A stretch of 64,000 nt of DNA. It comes from Microterricola pindariensis (GTDB lineage: Bacteria > Actinomycetota > Actinomycetes > Actinomycetales > Microbacteriaceae). Where the stretch lies: assembly GCF_002936985.1 (NCBI RefSeq), contig NZ_MPZN01000005.1:48850-112849 (forward strand), read 5' to 3'. Both the position numbers and the translations under genes were made by a program. Of the stretch, positions 8,567-19,400 are shown piece after piece. A model generated the notes under the pieces. That model did no database searches. It had not been told where the DNA came from and saw nothing but the letters and a program-made list of their open reading frames with translations. Numbering within the stretch: position 1 is the stretch's first letter; each line of letters opens with the position of its first letter.

Positions 8567-11095
8567 CTATCCATTGCGAGCCTTCTTCGCGCGGACGCCG
8601 CGGCCGAAGGAGCGCAGCGACAAGCGCGCCCGCATGCGCTGCCAGCGGGTGAACTCCTGGGTAAGCAGTGCCCGCTCGGCATCCACGGCGGCCCAGTACG
8701 CGTCGCTCTCCGCCGGGCCGGGGGCGACGGGGCCGAAGACGGCCTCGTCGGCAAGCACGGCGATCATGCGCCCATTCGGGCTGTCGTAGCGCGCGGCGAG
8801 CTCTGTGCGAGTGTCGCTGCCCGGCGCGGGCAGTCCGAGGTCGACGGCGGTGTCGACGTAGTCGTCCCAGCCCCCGGCGATGCGCTCCGTCGTGCCGGCG
8901 GCGGTGCGGCGCGCGCGCCGGCGCAACGCCTTCGCGGCCGTGGCGGCGATCAGCGGCGCGCCCACGACCAGCAGGCCGAGAAGCACCAACCCGACAATTC
9001 TGAGCGCCATCAACAGCCAGGCCAGGTCGGCGCCCTCCTCCGCCGGCTCGTCGGGTGTCTCGCCGCCGCCTGCGGGATCGGCCTCCGGCGGCGTCACCTC
9101 CGTCGCCCCGTCCGAGATCACCTCTGTGGTGTTCTGCGGGTCACGCGTCTGCTCGTCACGGGGCGAGATCGGGTTCTCGTACTGCGGCGTGACGTCGACG
9201 GGGATCCACCCGCCGCCGGCCACCTGCACCTCGATCCACGCGCTCAGGTTGCGCCCGCTGCAACTCCCCGCGGTGCAGGCGGGCATTCCGGCTGCGGAGG
9301 GGCCGGCGGTGCCGTCATCGAGGTGGAAGCCGAGCACGACCCGGGCGGGGAACCCGAGCGACTCGGCGATCAGCGCGGCGGCGACGGCGAACTGCTCGTC
9401 GTCGCCCACCGCGGCCACGAGGTCGGCGTTGTCGGTCGAGCTCGTCGTGTTCTGTTTGTCGAGCAGCGAGCTGAAGAGCATGTCGATGCGACCGACGGAG
9501 TGCCCGGCCAGGCTCGGCGCGAATCCGATGTTGCCCCGCTCCTGCTGCCACTCGTACCCGGAGGGTCCCGCCGAGGTCAGTGCGTGGCTCAGGTATCCGC
9601 GCTCCCGCAGCCGGGTGATCAGTTCCTGCAGGGCGGCGCCGTCCGTGCTGCCGAGGCCCTGGGCTGCGACCCATTTGTCGAGACTCTCGGGGAACAGCGC
9701 CTGCTCGACGCGCTCCGAGCGGTCGCCGGGCTTCTGCGCCGCCGCGAGATCGCCGTGCTGAGCGGCCGGGGCGTTCGTCCGCAGGGTGAAGCTGTCGCCC
9801 GGTCGCAGCTGGTTCAGCTGCACGCCGGCGGCGGTCTGCTCGTTGTAGAAGAAGCCGTCGGTCAGCGCCTGCTTGCGCTTGCCGTGGAAGTCGACGCGGG
9901 AGAGCTGGCCGGCCAGCGGCATCCACACCTCGGAGTACTCGGCAATGTCCACCTCGAGGGTGCTCTCAGCCGTGGCGCCCACCGCGAGGCCGGGTGTGCG
10001 GGCGAAGGCGGTCGAGCGCTCGTCGATGCCGCGCGCGGGGTCGACGACACGGAACACCTCCCCGTCGTAGTAGCTCAAGACCGCGACGCGCAGCCGCTCG
10101 GCCGGCGCTCCGCTGGCCGTGACGCGCAACAGTTCGGTGTTGAGGCGGTCGTCGCTGAGGAAGCCGCGGTAGGTGCTCAGCGGGCTGACGAACTCGCGCA
10201 GCGCCAGCTCGGGCTCGATGCTGGTGCGCAGAACGTCGCGCTGGTCGACCCGGAGCGGCACGGCGGCAACGGGAACGGCGACGGCGACCGCGGTGAGGAG
10301 CACGCCGATGGTCAGCGCGCTGCGGCTGGCGCGGCGCGCGGAGCCGGCGAGGCTGCGCTTGCCCGCCCCGGATGCCGCTCGGAGCGTCTGCGCTGCGCGG
10401 CGGGCCCGCCGCGCCCGCCCGGTCAGGAAGCCGAGCGAGAGCAGGAATGCGGCGGCGCCGATCACGGTCTCGCGCGGGGCGGGCAGCGTCAGACCGGCCA
10501 CGCTCCAGGCCGGGCTCATCAGGCTGGAGCCGAAGAGGATACCGAAGGCGACCGCCGCGAGCATCAGCGGCACCGCCAGCAGATCGAGACGGCGGCTACG
10601 CCAGACGAACGAGAGCGAGAGCACGATCGTGCCGAGCATCACGGCGAAGAAGGGAACGAGCAGCGCCTGATAGCTGCCGACCGGCAGCGAGATCGTCACC
10701 AGCTCCTTCCACCCGAAGACGCTGCGCATCAGCAGCTCGCCCAGCCCGCGCAGCAGTTCCGGCCCGAGGCCCAGGCTGGAGGGAACCGCGAGCGGCACGC
10801 CGAAGACGAGGGAGGCGCCGAGCGTCGCGAGCAGTGTCGTGAACCATGGCCAGCCCTGGACCAGGCTGAGGCCGGCGATGCCGACGCCGAGCACCGCGGC
10901 GCCGGCCGCGGTGATGAAGAAATACGGGGTCTGGTAGATCGGCCACGCGGCCGCCCCCGCGAGTACCGCCATGGCCAGGACATAGGCGGCGCCACTGGCC
11001 AGCGGCACGTCGCGCAACCGCTCGCCCAGCGGGGGGCGCCTCGGCGGTCGGGCGGTGAGGCCGAAGCGGTTCTCGCCCGGGCGCTGGCCGCTCAC
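8567..11095 (-). CDS. Transglutaminase-like membrane protein lacking catalytic Cys and His
   Basis: 842 residues from a GTG that overlaps the DUF58 stop (GTGA). The N-terminal half has several membrane helices (DUF3488/TgpA-like), followed by an extracytoplasmic region with a transglutaminase-core fold, another membrane helix (LAWLLMALRIVGLVLLGLLVV) and a cytoplasmic DUF4129-like tail. The core matches the family pattern, but where active enzymes have G-x-C-E-Q this one has GDDEQ, with Asp at residue 566. The usual HAW(V/A)EV motif is SAWIEV, with Ser at 618. Only the later Asp of the triad (VDVTP) remains. It should therefore be catalytically inactive, a structural or binding pseudoenzyme. 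It belongs to the MoxR-DUF58-TGc gene trio found in many bacteria, whose function is poorly known. Confidence 0.88.
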   Translation of the reverse strand: MSGQRPGENRFGLTARPPRRPPLGERLRDVPLASGAAYVLAMAVLAGAAAWPIYQTPYFFITAAGAAVLGVGIAGLSLVQGWPWFTTLLATLGASLVFGVPLAVPSSLGLGPELLRGLGELLMRSVFGWKELVTISLPVGSYQALLVPFFAVMLGTIVLSLSFVWRSRRLDLLAVPLMLAAVAFGILFGSSLMSPAWSVAGLTLPAPRETVIGAAAFLLSLGFLTGRARRARRAAQTLRAASGAGKRSLAGSARRASRSALTIGVLLTAVAVAVPVAAVPLRVDQRDVLRTSIEPELALREFVSPLSTYRGFLSDDRLNTELLRVTASGAPAERLRVAVLSYYDGEVFRVVDPARGIDERSTAFARTPGLAVGATAESTLEVDIAEYSEVWMPLAGQLSRVDFHGKRKQALTDGFFYNEQTAAGVQLNQLRPGDSFTLRTNAPAAQHGDLAAAQKPGDRSERVEQALFPESLDKWVAAQGLGSTDGAALQELITRLRERGYLSHALTSAGPSGYEWQQERGNIGFAPSLAGHSVGRIDMLFSSLLDKQNTTSSTDNADLVAAVGDDEQFAVAAALIAESLGFPARVVLGFHLDDGTAGPSAAGMPACTAGSCSGRNLSAWIEVQVAGGGWIPVDVTPQYENPISPRDEQTRDPQNTTEVISDGATEVTPPEADPAGGGETPDEPAEEGADLAWLLMALRIVGLVLLGLLVVGAPLIAATAAKALRRRARRTAAGTTERIAGGWDDYVDTAVDLGLPAPGSDTRTELAARYDSPNGRMIAVLADEAVFGPVAPGPAESDAYWAAVDAERALLTQEFTRWQRMRARLSLRSFGRGVRAKKARNG

Positions 11096-12444
11096 GATGC
11101 CCTCCTGGCCAGCAGGGAGCGGAGGTCTTCGAGCACTGCGATGGTGAGCACGCCGACGCCGGCGAGCTCCCGGTAGCTCGGCACGGCGAGCGGGTCGATG
11201 CGCACGGTGAGCACCGCGACATCCGGCCCGAAGCGCAGGGTGAGGCTGCGCAGGCGGGTGGCCGTCACCGCGGAGCCGCAGACGACGATCGCGATGGACA
11301 CGTCGGGGATCGCCTGGCCGGTGAGCGCGCAGACGTCTTCGATGGGCATGGTGGCCGAGGCCTTCTCGATGCCGCTCAGCTCGTCGAGGAGCGCCCGCGT
11401 CGAGAGCACGGGCAGGCTGCGGATGCTGTGCACCGAGCTGCGGGCCAGCTCCTGGATCTGCTCGCTCGCCACGACCGCGAGGTCGCGCCCGTCGCGGATG
11501 GCGCGCGTGCCGAGGGAGCCGGCCGCGCTGACCGCGATCTCGAACTCCTCGTCGCTGTTGAAGTCGGTCGTGGCGAGGCTGAGCACGACGACGAGGCGGG
11601 ACCGCCGGCTCTCCTCGTACTGGCGCACCATCAGCTGGCCGGTCTTCGCGGTGGACTTCCAGTGAATGCTGCGCTGGGCATCGCCGGCGGCGTACTCCCG
11701 GATGGCGTGGAAGGACATGTCGGCGTCGACGATGCGGTTCGTCGGGTTGCCCTCGAGGTCGCGCACGAAGCCGGCGCTGGTGCTCGGGATCGACACCGTC
11801 ACCGGGTGCACGAACAGCCGGTGCACCTCGGCCTGCGCGTGCTCGCGGCGCAGCAGCCCAACCGGGTCGGTGCGCAGGGTGGTGACCGGGCCGATGTCGA
11901 TGATCCCGCGGCGCGGGGTCGGGATGACGACGACCTCGGCGTGGTGGGCGCCCGGCCGCAACAGCGGCACGGCGATCTCGGTGGTGCCGCTGCCGATCGG
12001 CACGTCCACCCGGCCCGGGAGCTCGAAGCTCTTCGAGACGTTGCTCACGTCGAGCGTGCCGTGCACCTCGCCGCCGGCGACGACGCGCTCGACGGGAACT
12101 TGGAACTGCACAGAATAGGCTTTGCCGCCGACCAGGAACGGCAGGGCGAGCAGCAGCAGCGCGGCGGCAAGGGCGCCGGCCACGATGAGCTCCGTCCAGC
12201 CCAGCGAGATGCCGATGGGCAGCGCGAGCAGCGCGAGGATGGCCAGGGCCCCGGCCGCCGTCACCGTCTCGCGCACCCAGGTCCACGCGGTGACGAGGCC
12301 GGCCTGGATGGCCTGCCAGAGGGAGGACACCCGGACGAGCGCGCGCACCAACAGCCCACGACGCGACGTCGAGTAGCGGGTGTGAGTGGTGATGCCCGTC
12401 GACGTCGCGGTCTGGCTGCCCCGCGACTCGGTGTTGAATGTCAC
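11092..12444 (-). CDS. DUF58-domain membrane protein
   Basis: 450 residues. Two hydrophobic segments near residues 45-90 (AGALAILALLALPIGIS and ELIVAGALAAALLLLALPFL) form an N-terminal membrane hairpin. The DUF58 signature HWKSTAKTGQLMVRQYE follows at about residues 255-275, then a von Willebrand A-like C-terminal fold. The GTG start overlaps the moxR stop (GTGA), and its own stop overlaps the next gene the same way, so moxR, this gene and the transglutaminase-like gene form a translational unit. In other systems DUF58 proteins partner MoxR AAA ATPases; the client process here is probably envelope-related, judged from the exported neighbours. Confidence 0.9.
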   Translation of the reverse strand: MTFNTESRGSQTATSTGITTHTRYSTSRRGLLVRALVRVSSLWQAIQAGLVTAWTWVRETVTAAGALAILALLALPIGISLGWTELIVAGALAAALLLLALPFLVGGKAYSVQFQVPVERVVAGGEVHGTLDVSNVSKSFELPGRVDVPIGSGTTEIAVPLLRPGAHHAEVVVIPTPRRGIIDIGPVTTLRTDPVGLLRREHAQAEVHRLFVHPVTVSIPSTSAGFVRDLEGNPTNRIVDADMSFHAIREYAAGDAQRSIHWKSTAKTGQLMVRQYEESRRSRLVVVLSLATTDFNSDEEFEIAVSAAGSLGTRAIRDGRDLAVVASEQIQELARSSVHSIRSLPVLSTRALLDELSGIEKASATMPIEDVCALTGQAIPDVSIAIVVCGSAVTATRLRSLTLRFGPDVAVLTVRIDPLAVPSYRELAGVGVLTIAVLEDLRSLLARRAS

Positions 12445-13406
12445 GCCAATTCGCTCCTCATCGGCGGAACGATGTCGAGCAGCAGCTGCCCGATGACGGC
12501 GTTGGCGGTGACCCCGTCGAACTCCGCCTCCGGGTCGACGACGATGCGGTGCGCGAGCACGGCCTCGGCGAGCAGCTTGACGTCATCCGGGATCACATAG
12601 GAGCGCTCGTGGGCGGCGGCCCACGTCTTGGCCGCCTTGGTGAGTGCGCGGGCGCCGCGCACGCTCACGCCCATGCGCAGCTGGCCGGTGTTGCGGCTGG
12701 CTTCCACGATGCGCGCGATGTAGTCGAGCACGAGCGGGTTGACGAAGACGCCGCGGGCCAGGTCGCTCATGCCGACGAGCGCCTGCGGCGTGATGATGGG
12801 GCTGACGGTCGGCTGCGCGGTGCTGGTGCCCTCGAGGATGCGGATGGTCGAGGCGAGGTCGGGGTAGCCGAGCGAGGTCTTCATCATGAAGCGGTCGAGC
12901 TGGGCCTCCGGCAGCCGGTAGGTGCCGGCCTGCTCGATCGGGTTCTGGGTGGCGATGACCAGGAACGGCGAGCCCGTGCTGCGGGTGATGCCGTCGACCG
13001 TGACCTTGCCCTCCTCCATCGCCTCGAGCAGCGCCGACTGGGTCTTCGGGCTGGCCCGGTTGATCTCGTCGGCGAGCACGATGTTGGCGAAGATGGGCCC
13101 GGAGTGGAACTCGAACTCGCCGCGCTTCTGGTCGTACACGGTGATGCCCGTCACGTCGCCGGGCAGCAGGTCGGGCGTGAACTGGATGCGCGAGTTCGTG
13201 CCGTGCACGGTCTGCCCCATCGCCCGGGCGAGCGAGGTCTTGCCGGTGCCGGGGAAGTCCTCGAGCAGCAGGTGTCCTTCACTGACCATGGCGGTGAAGG
13301 CGAGCTCGATCACATGGCGCTTGCCGAGCACGACCGTCTCAACGTTCTCCACCATCGATCGAAACGTCGCGGCGAACCAGGCTGTCTGTTCGGGGCTGAT
13401 TGTCAT
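12441..13406 (-). CDS. MoxR-family AAA+ ATPase
   Basis: 321 residues from the ATG giving MTISPEQTAWF; the longer frame upstream overlaps the intergenic region and is not needed. Motifs: Walker A DFPGTGKTSLARAMG, Walker B NIVLADEINRASPKTQ, sensor VIATQNPIEQAGTY, and the MoxR-type lid with PLVLDYIARIVEASR. MoxR ATPases act as chaperones that mature or activate von Willebrand A or DUF58 partner proteins, and the partner is directly downstream with a 4-bp overlap. It is cytoplasmic with no membrane segment. The family assignment is firm. Confidence 0.93.
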   Translation of the reverse strand: MTISPEQTAWFAATFRSMVENVETVVLGKRHVIELAFTAMVSEGHLLLEDFPGTGKTSLARAMGQTVHGTNSRIQFTPDLLPGDVTGITVYDQKRGEFEFHSGPIFANIVLADEINRASPKTQSALLEAMEEGKVTVDGITRSTGSPFLVIATQNPIEQAGTYRLPEAQLDRFMMKTSLGYPDLASTIRILEGTSTAQPTVSPIITPQALVGMSDLARGVFVNPLVLDYIARIVEASRNTGQLRMGVSVRGARALTKAAKTWAAAHERSYVIPDDVKLLAEAVLAHRIVVDPEAEFDGVTANAVIGQLLLDIVPPMRSELA

Positions 13407-13476
13407 GTCTCGTCTTTCTGGGCTGTCGGGGGGACGTGCGGGCGTTGGCGGCGATGGCCGGGGTCGGATGCCGCCG

Positions 13477-16400
13477 CTAGCGGCAGTCCACCTCGGCCGG
13501 GAAGCTGCCGGCAATCGGTGTGAATCCGGCGGTCTGCGGGGCCGTCCAGCTGAGCTGCCAGGCGACGTCTCGAATGTGCGTGGCGTTGGCCGGCAGCGGC
13601 AGGGACCCTGCGGCCTCCAGCCAGGTGCCGCCCGGCTCCGGGACGGCCGCCGGGTTGACCTGAGGCTCGACCGGCGGCTCGACCGGGGGCTCGACCGGGG
13701 GTTCGACGGGCGGATCGACAGGGGGTTCCGGGGCCGGCGGCACGTAGTACCAGTAGCTCGTCACGGCGGTCGACGTTATCCCGACGAGCCCCCGGCCGGC
13801 CGCGGTGACGCTGAGCGGCTGTCCGACGCTGCACTGGTTCAGTGTTGCGCCGTCGAAGCGTGTCTGCCAGGCCCGGCCCGGTACTGCGGCCGGAACGGGC
13901 GCGGCCGTGCTGCACCGCTCAGCGCTTCCCGGAACGCAGTACTTCACCGAGATCTGTGGGTCACCGCCCCAGACGTCGCTCGGATACCCCGCGAAGACGA
14001 CCTCGTACCCGGTCGGCGTGGGCTGCGCACTGGTCGGCTTGTCGATCGTGTAGTTGCCGTCCGCGCCGCTGACGGTGTAGCTGAACCCACTCGGCGCAGC
14101 CGGCTGGGCCCAGGTGAACGCGGAGCCGAGCCCGAGCTGGGCGTAGCCGAAGCCGTTGGAGTAGCAGACGTCGATGTTGTACGTCGTGAACGGTTGGAGC
14201 CCGCCGATCGTCGTGCTCGCCGAGGCGATGCTGCCGTTGCCCACCGCCTGCAGGTTCTGGCCACTCGCGTCGACCCGGCAGACGGCGCTCGCCGGCGACG
14301 GCGTCGCGATGTAGAGATAGGCGCCGTCCCGAGCGCTGTTGTTGGCTTCGCCCTGCGCCTGGGGCGCGCTGACGGTGCGCTCGGTGGCGGTGGGCTGACC
14401 GCTCGCGCTGACGCCGGGCAGCCCGGCAACACGCACCCGCGCCGAGCCCAGATTGTCGACAGGGCCCGTGCCGCTTGGCCGCTCGAACCGGCTGAGCGGC
14501 TGAATCGTCAACGTGTTCGGCCCGACCGGCAGCGCGAGGGTGATCGTGGTCGTTCCGCTGCCCGGCGTCGACACCGGGAACTGCCTCCCGTTGATCGCAT
14601 AGCCCTGCGTGCTCGGGTCGGAGTTCTGGATCACGAGCTCTGCGACGCCCTGGACGAGCGTCGTCTGGGCGGCGTCGAACACGGGTGTGGCCGTGGCCGT
14701 GCCCATCCCCGGCACCTGGTAGGCCCACGCCGTGGTGCTGGCTGCGCCCAGCGAGCGGCCGGCGGCGTTGAACGCGCGGGCCTCGTAGACCGCCCTCTCA
14801 CCGTTCGCCAGGCCCGTGATGGGCGGGCAGACGCCGGCCGGCGTGCAGGCGGCGACCTCGATGCCGTCGCGCAGCAGCGCGAAGCCCTGCAGCGCCGGGT
14901 GCGCCGAGGCTGCCGTGCCCGGCCTGACCGCCAGCGTGAGGGTGCCGTCACCGTAGGCCACCTGGGTCACGGCATCCGGGGCGCGGGGGAAGCCCTGCAG
15001 GTCGAGCGTCACCGAGCCGTTGCGCTCGGCGGCGCTGCGCGTGCCCTGGGCGTCCTGGACGACGAAGCTGGCCAGGCAGATGCCGCCGGGCGAGTCGCTC
15101 GACCAGCTGGCGCGCACCCGCCGGTTGTCCTCGACGGCGAAGCTCACGCCGGTGCAGGTGCCGCTCGGGCTCACCGAAACGAGTGAGAGTGGGGTGTTGG
15201 CGAAGGCGTTCGCCTCGCCCGGCGCGCCGATCACGTCGATCAGGCAGCTGGTCCCCGCGGCCTGGCTGCACTCTTGGGCGATCGTGCCCCCCTTCGGCAG
15301 CGCGCTCGGGCCCGGGCCGACGTGCAGGATGAGCACAGCGGGTGGGGTGTTCGGGTGGCTGCTCAGCCGCACCGTGACCGGGTTGTCGCGCCCGGGGGTG
15401 GCCGTGTCCAGCGCCTGCACGGTGAGGCGGCTGCCGTTCTGGGTCAGCACGAACTGGTCGGCGGTCTGCTCGATGACGAACACCAGCGAGGCCGGGTCCG
15501 GCTTGCCCTGCCAGTGCACCATCTGCTGGAGGTCGTAGCTGACGGCGGCCGACCCCGGGCTAGCGGTGACGGCGGCCGGGCGCAGCTCCGGCTGCGGGTC
15601 GCGCGGAGTGACCTCGATCGGCACGACGAGGTGCGTGTAGGCGTCGCCGCCGACGAGCCGCACCGGCACGATGCAGGAGTCCGTCCAGGGCTGCCCCTCC
15701 CCCGCCGTGTAGCGCAGGCGGGTGCCGCTCTCGACGGCGCAGCTGCCGCCTGCACGCTGGCCGGATGCCGCGACAGCGTCGCTGTCGATCTGCAGCGCCT
15801 CACCGCTCGGCACGCCGACGAGCGCGGCCATGTCGAAGGCCATCGACTCGGTCTCCTTCACCTTGAGCGGGGACAAGCCCGGCTTCAGCGAGAGGATCAC
15901 CTCGTGTTCGGCGGGGATGCGGAGGAAGCCGTAGCTGGTGACGACCTCGCCGGCGAAGCTGGTGCCGGTGAGCGCGAACGGCAGCAGCAGGCCGGCATCC
16001 GGGGCCTCACCGCTCAGGCTCCATCCGTGTGCCTCCACGCCGTGCGGCTCGCCCCAGATGCTCAGCGTGAGCCCGCCGACGTCGCCGGCCGTCCAGGTCA
16101 CCTTGCCACTGACGACGTCGATGCCGTTCGAGAACCCGGCTCGCTCGTCGAGGGTGAGAACGGTGTCGGCGATGACCGGGAAGTCGGGGATGGAGGCCCG
16201 CACAACCGTCATCACGATCAGTCCGACTCCGGTGTCGCCGCGGCTGTTCTCGACCGTGTAGGTGAAGGCCATGGTGCCCGGCTCGGTCCCGGCCTTCAAC
16301 ACGACGGCGTTCGGGTCGTCGCCGTTGACCGAGAGGATGTGCGCGGACAGCGCAGCGTGCTCCTGGCTTCCCGGCAGCGCGTCGGGCTGCACCGCGCTCA

Positions 16401-19400
16401 GGCTGAGCGTGCCGCCCGTCGGGTCGATGTCGTTGGCGCCCGGGTGCAGCACGACCTGGGTGGACTGCCCGGCCTGCACCTGGACGTAGTCGCTGAAGGT
16501 GATCGGGCTCGGGTCGGACTGCGCATCGAGCACGCCGATGCGCACGGTGGCGCTGCCCGTGTCGCCCTGTGCGTCGCGCACCCGGTAGTCGAACTGCACC
16601 GGGCCGCGGAAGCCCTTGACGCTGTTGTAGACGATGGCGTCACCCGTCGCCGACACCGAGGCGGTGCCGCTCGCCGGCTGGGTGAGCACGCGGTCCAGCA
16701 CGACATCGTCGCCGTCCGGGTCGATGCCGAAGCTGTCGAAAGGGATCCGCACGCTCTCGCCGGAGAGAACCCGGCCGGAGAGCGTGCGCGGAACCGGCTT
16801 CTGGTTGTCGCCCACCGGGGTGACCGTGACCGCGACGGTGGCGGTGTCACTGAGCTCGGGGGCGCCGGAGGTCGAGATCGTGTAGCGCAGCTCATACTCG
16901 CCTGGCGTCTCGGGGGCCAGGTAGCGCAGGATGGTGCCGGCCGCGAAGGCGAGACCCTCGCCGGATTGGTTCACGATCGAGTCGGGGTTCAGCGCCATCC
17001 GATTGCCGTCGGGCGCCAGGTCGTTCTCGAGCACCGGGATGTCGATCTGGGTGCCGGCGCGCACGACGATGCTGTCGGCCACGGCGATCGGCGGCTGCGG
17101 CGTGGGCGCGGGCAGCAGGTAGACACTGGCCTCGCCCTGCGTCTGGAAGCGGGGATCGCCGGTGCCGTCGGACACCGTGTAGCCGACGACGCCGAGCAGG
17201 CCGGGCTGCTCGTCGGCGGTCGTCCCGCGCATGCGCAGCAGGCTCTGGCCGACGACGCTCACCTCGAGCGCCGCCCCCGGGGTCGGGCGCGGCAGCGGGT
17301 CGCTGACCAGCAGCACCCGGGCGGACGGGTTGGAGACGGCGGTGAACACGTCGACGCTGGCATCGGCCTGCGGCCGCACGAACACCGTCACCGGCGTGGT
17401 GCTGAGCGTGGCGGCATCCTGGGCGATGACGTTGACCCGGACGAAGGACGTCACCTCGGCGACGGCGTCGGCCACCGAGTACCGCACGATGTAGTCGCCG
17501 GGGTTGGCCGCGGTGAAGTCGAGGGTGGACGCGCCGCTGTTCACCATGACCGTGACGCCCTGCGCGGTGGGCGGAGCGGTCGCCGAGACGATCTTGATGC
17601 TGCCGGTGGCCCCGTTGACGAAGGCGTCCGGGTCGATGGTGAGCGACTCGCCCACCGCCGTCGTCAGGGCGAACGGCGTGGCGGTGAGCCGCGGTGCCGG
17701 GGTGACCAGCAGGGTGAGCACCCGCTCCGACGTGGCGCCGCGGGTGTCGGAGACCGTCACCAGGATGGCGACCGTGAGCGGCTCCTCGATGGCGGGGTTC
17801 GGATGCCGGTAGACGACCTCCCCGGCCTGAGTGGTGCCGACGCTGCCGATGCCGCTCTGGTTGAGCGCGGAGGAGACGAACAGCGGGTCCCCGTCCGGGT
17901 CGACCCAGCCCGGCAGCACGGGCACGGTGACGGTGCCGCCTGGGGCGAGTTCCGGGCTCGGCCAGCGGGCGAGGCAGCCGTCGGTGCCGCACCAGACGGG
18001 TGCGGAATTGGCCAGCTCGTCGTGCACGGTGAGGGTGACGGTCGTCAACTCGGAGTTCAGCCCGTCGGCGCGGGTGCCGTCGGTGACCGCGTAGCTGAAG
18101 CTGGCGCTGCCCGTCGCGCCGGGCGCGACGCGCACCGCGATGCTCTGCGAGTTGTCGGTCACGCTCAGGCTGCCGAACTCGGCCGGCAGGGGGGTGAGGG
18201 ATGCCGGCAGCACGGTCAGCACGTCGGCGTTCGGGTCGTGGTCGTTCAGCAGCACCGGCAGCACCGCCAGCGCGCCCGCGCGCACCCCGAAGGCGTCTGG
18301 CTCGGCCGTCGGCGGCTTCGGCTCGAACACCTCGGCCGCCTGCTCCTCCTCCGTGCTGCTCAGCTCCTGCTCGGCGGAGAGCACGCCCCAGTCCTGCGAG
18401 CTGGGCACCAACGCGCCGTCCGGGAGCGTCCACACCCACCCGCTCTGGGTGTCGTTCAGGATGAGCCGGGAGCCATTGCCCTGGAACACCGGGTGGGCGT
18501 CGTCGCTGAGGGTGCGCGCGCCGAAGTCGAGCGGCCGCGCCTCGCCGTCGCTGCTCCACAGGGTTCCCTGCGCGGTGCCGCTCGGCAGCCAGGCCGCCCA
18601 GACCTCGCCGCCGAAGAGCAGGGGCTTGGCCGGAACGCCGAGCCGGGTGCCGATCGTGCCCTCCTGCTCGCCGAGCACCCGCTCGACGGAGCCGTCGCGG
18701 ATTCCGATGCCGGCCAGGCCGTGCTCGTCGGCGACGTAGAGCGTCGTGCCCGTGGCGCTCGGCGCCTGCATCACGAACTGCGCGGAGACGCCCGGATCCA
18801 CCGGAGCCTCCCGGCCCGCCAGCCAGAGCCGGGCGCCGTCCTCGGAGAGCAGCGCCCACGTGTCGGCGACGAGGCTGAGCTGCGGCTCCCCCTCTGTCGG
18901 GCCGTCGGCCACGGGGTCGAAACCGGCGACGACGGCATCCGGGACCGAGTAGCGCATCACGCTCTGCTCGGCGGACGAGTAGCTGAGCAGGGTGCCGTCA
19001 TCGCCGAGGGCGATGGCGTCGGAGCGGTAGAAGCGGCGCTCGGCGCCGTCGGTGATCTCGTCGGCCGCATAGGGGTCGACGGCGAGCGGGGTGGCGGCGG
19101 CCCCGTCGCTGATGCGCGCCACGAAGATGCTGCCCGTGCTGGTGAGGTAGGCGATGGTGTCTGCGGCGCTGACGACCTGCACGGTGCCGGCCGGGGTGTG
19201 CCCGTAGTCGGTGCTGCCGGCGTCGAAGTCGACCGGCTGCACCGCGTCGACGTCGACGAGCCGCTCGTTGTTCTGCGCCAGGAGCAGCGTGTGCGCCGCG
19301 TTCTGGGCGAGGGCGCTCGGGTTGGGCACGGTCTTGATGGTGTCCAGCTCGCCCAGCGCGGTGTTGACGCGGGCGTAGCGGTTGCCGTCGCCGCTCTGCA

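Noticed and set aside
8198..11176. A 992-codon plus-strand frame opposite the FHA and transglutaminase-like genes
   Set aside because: Low-complexity shadow of real minus-strand genes; no start signal or recognisable motif.
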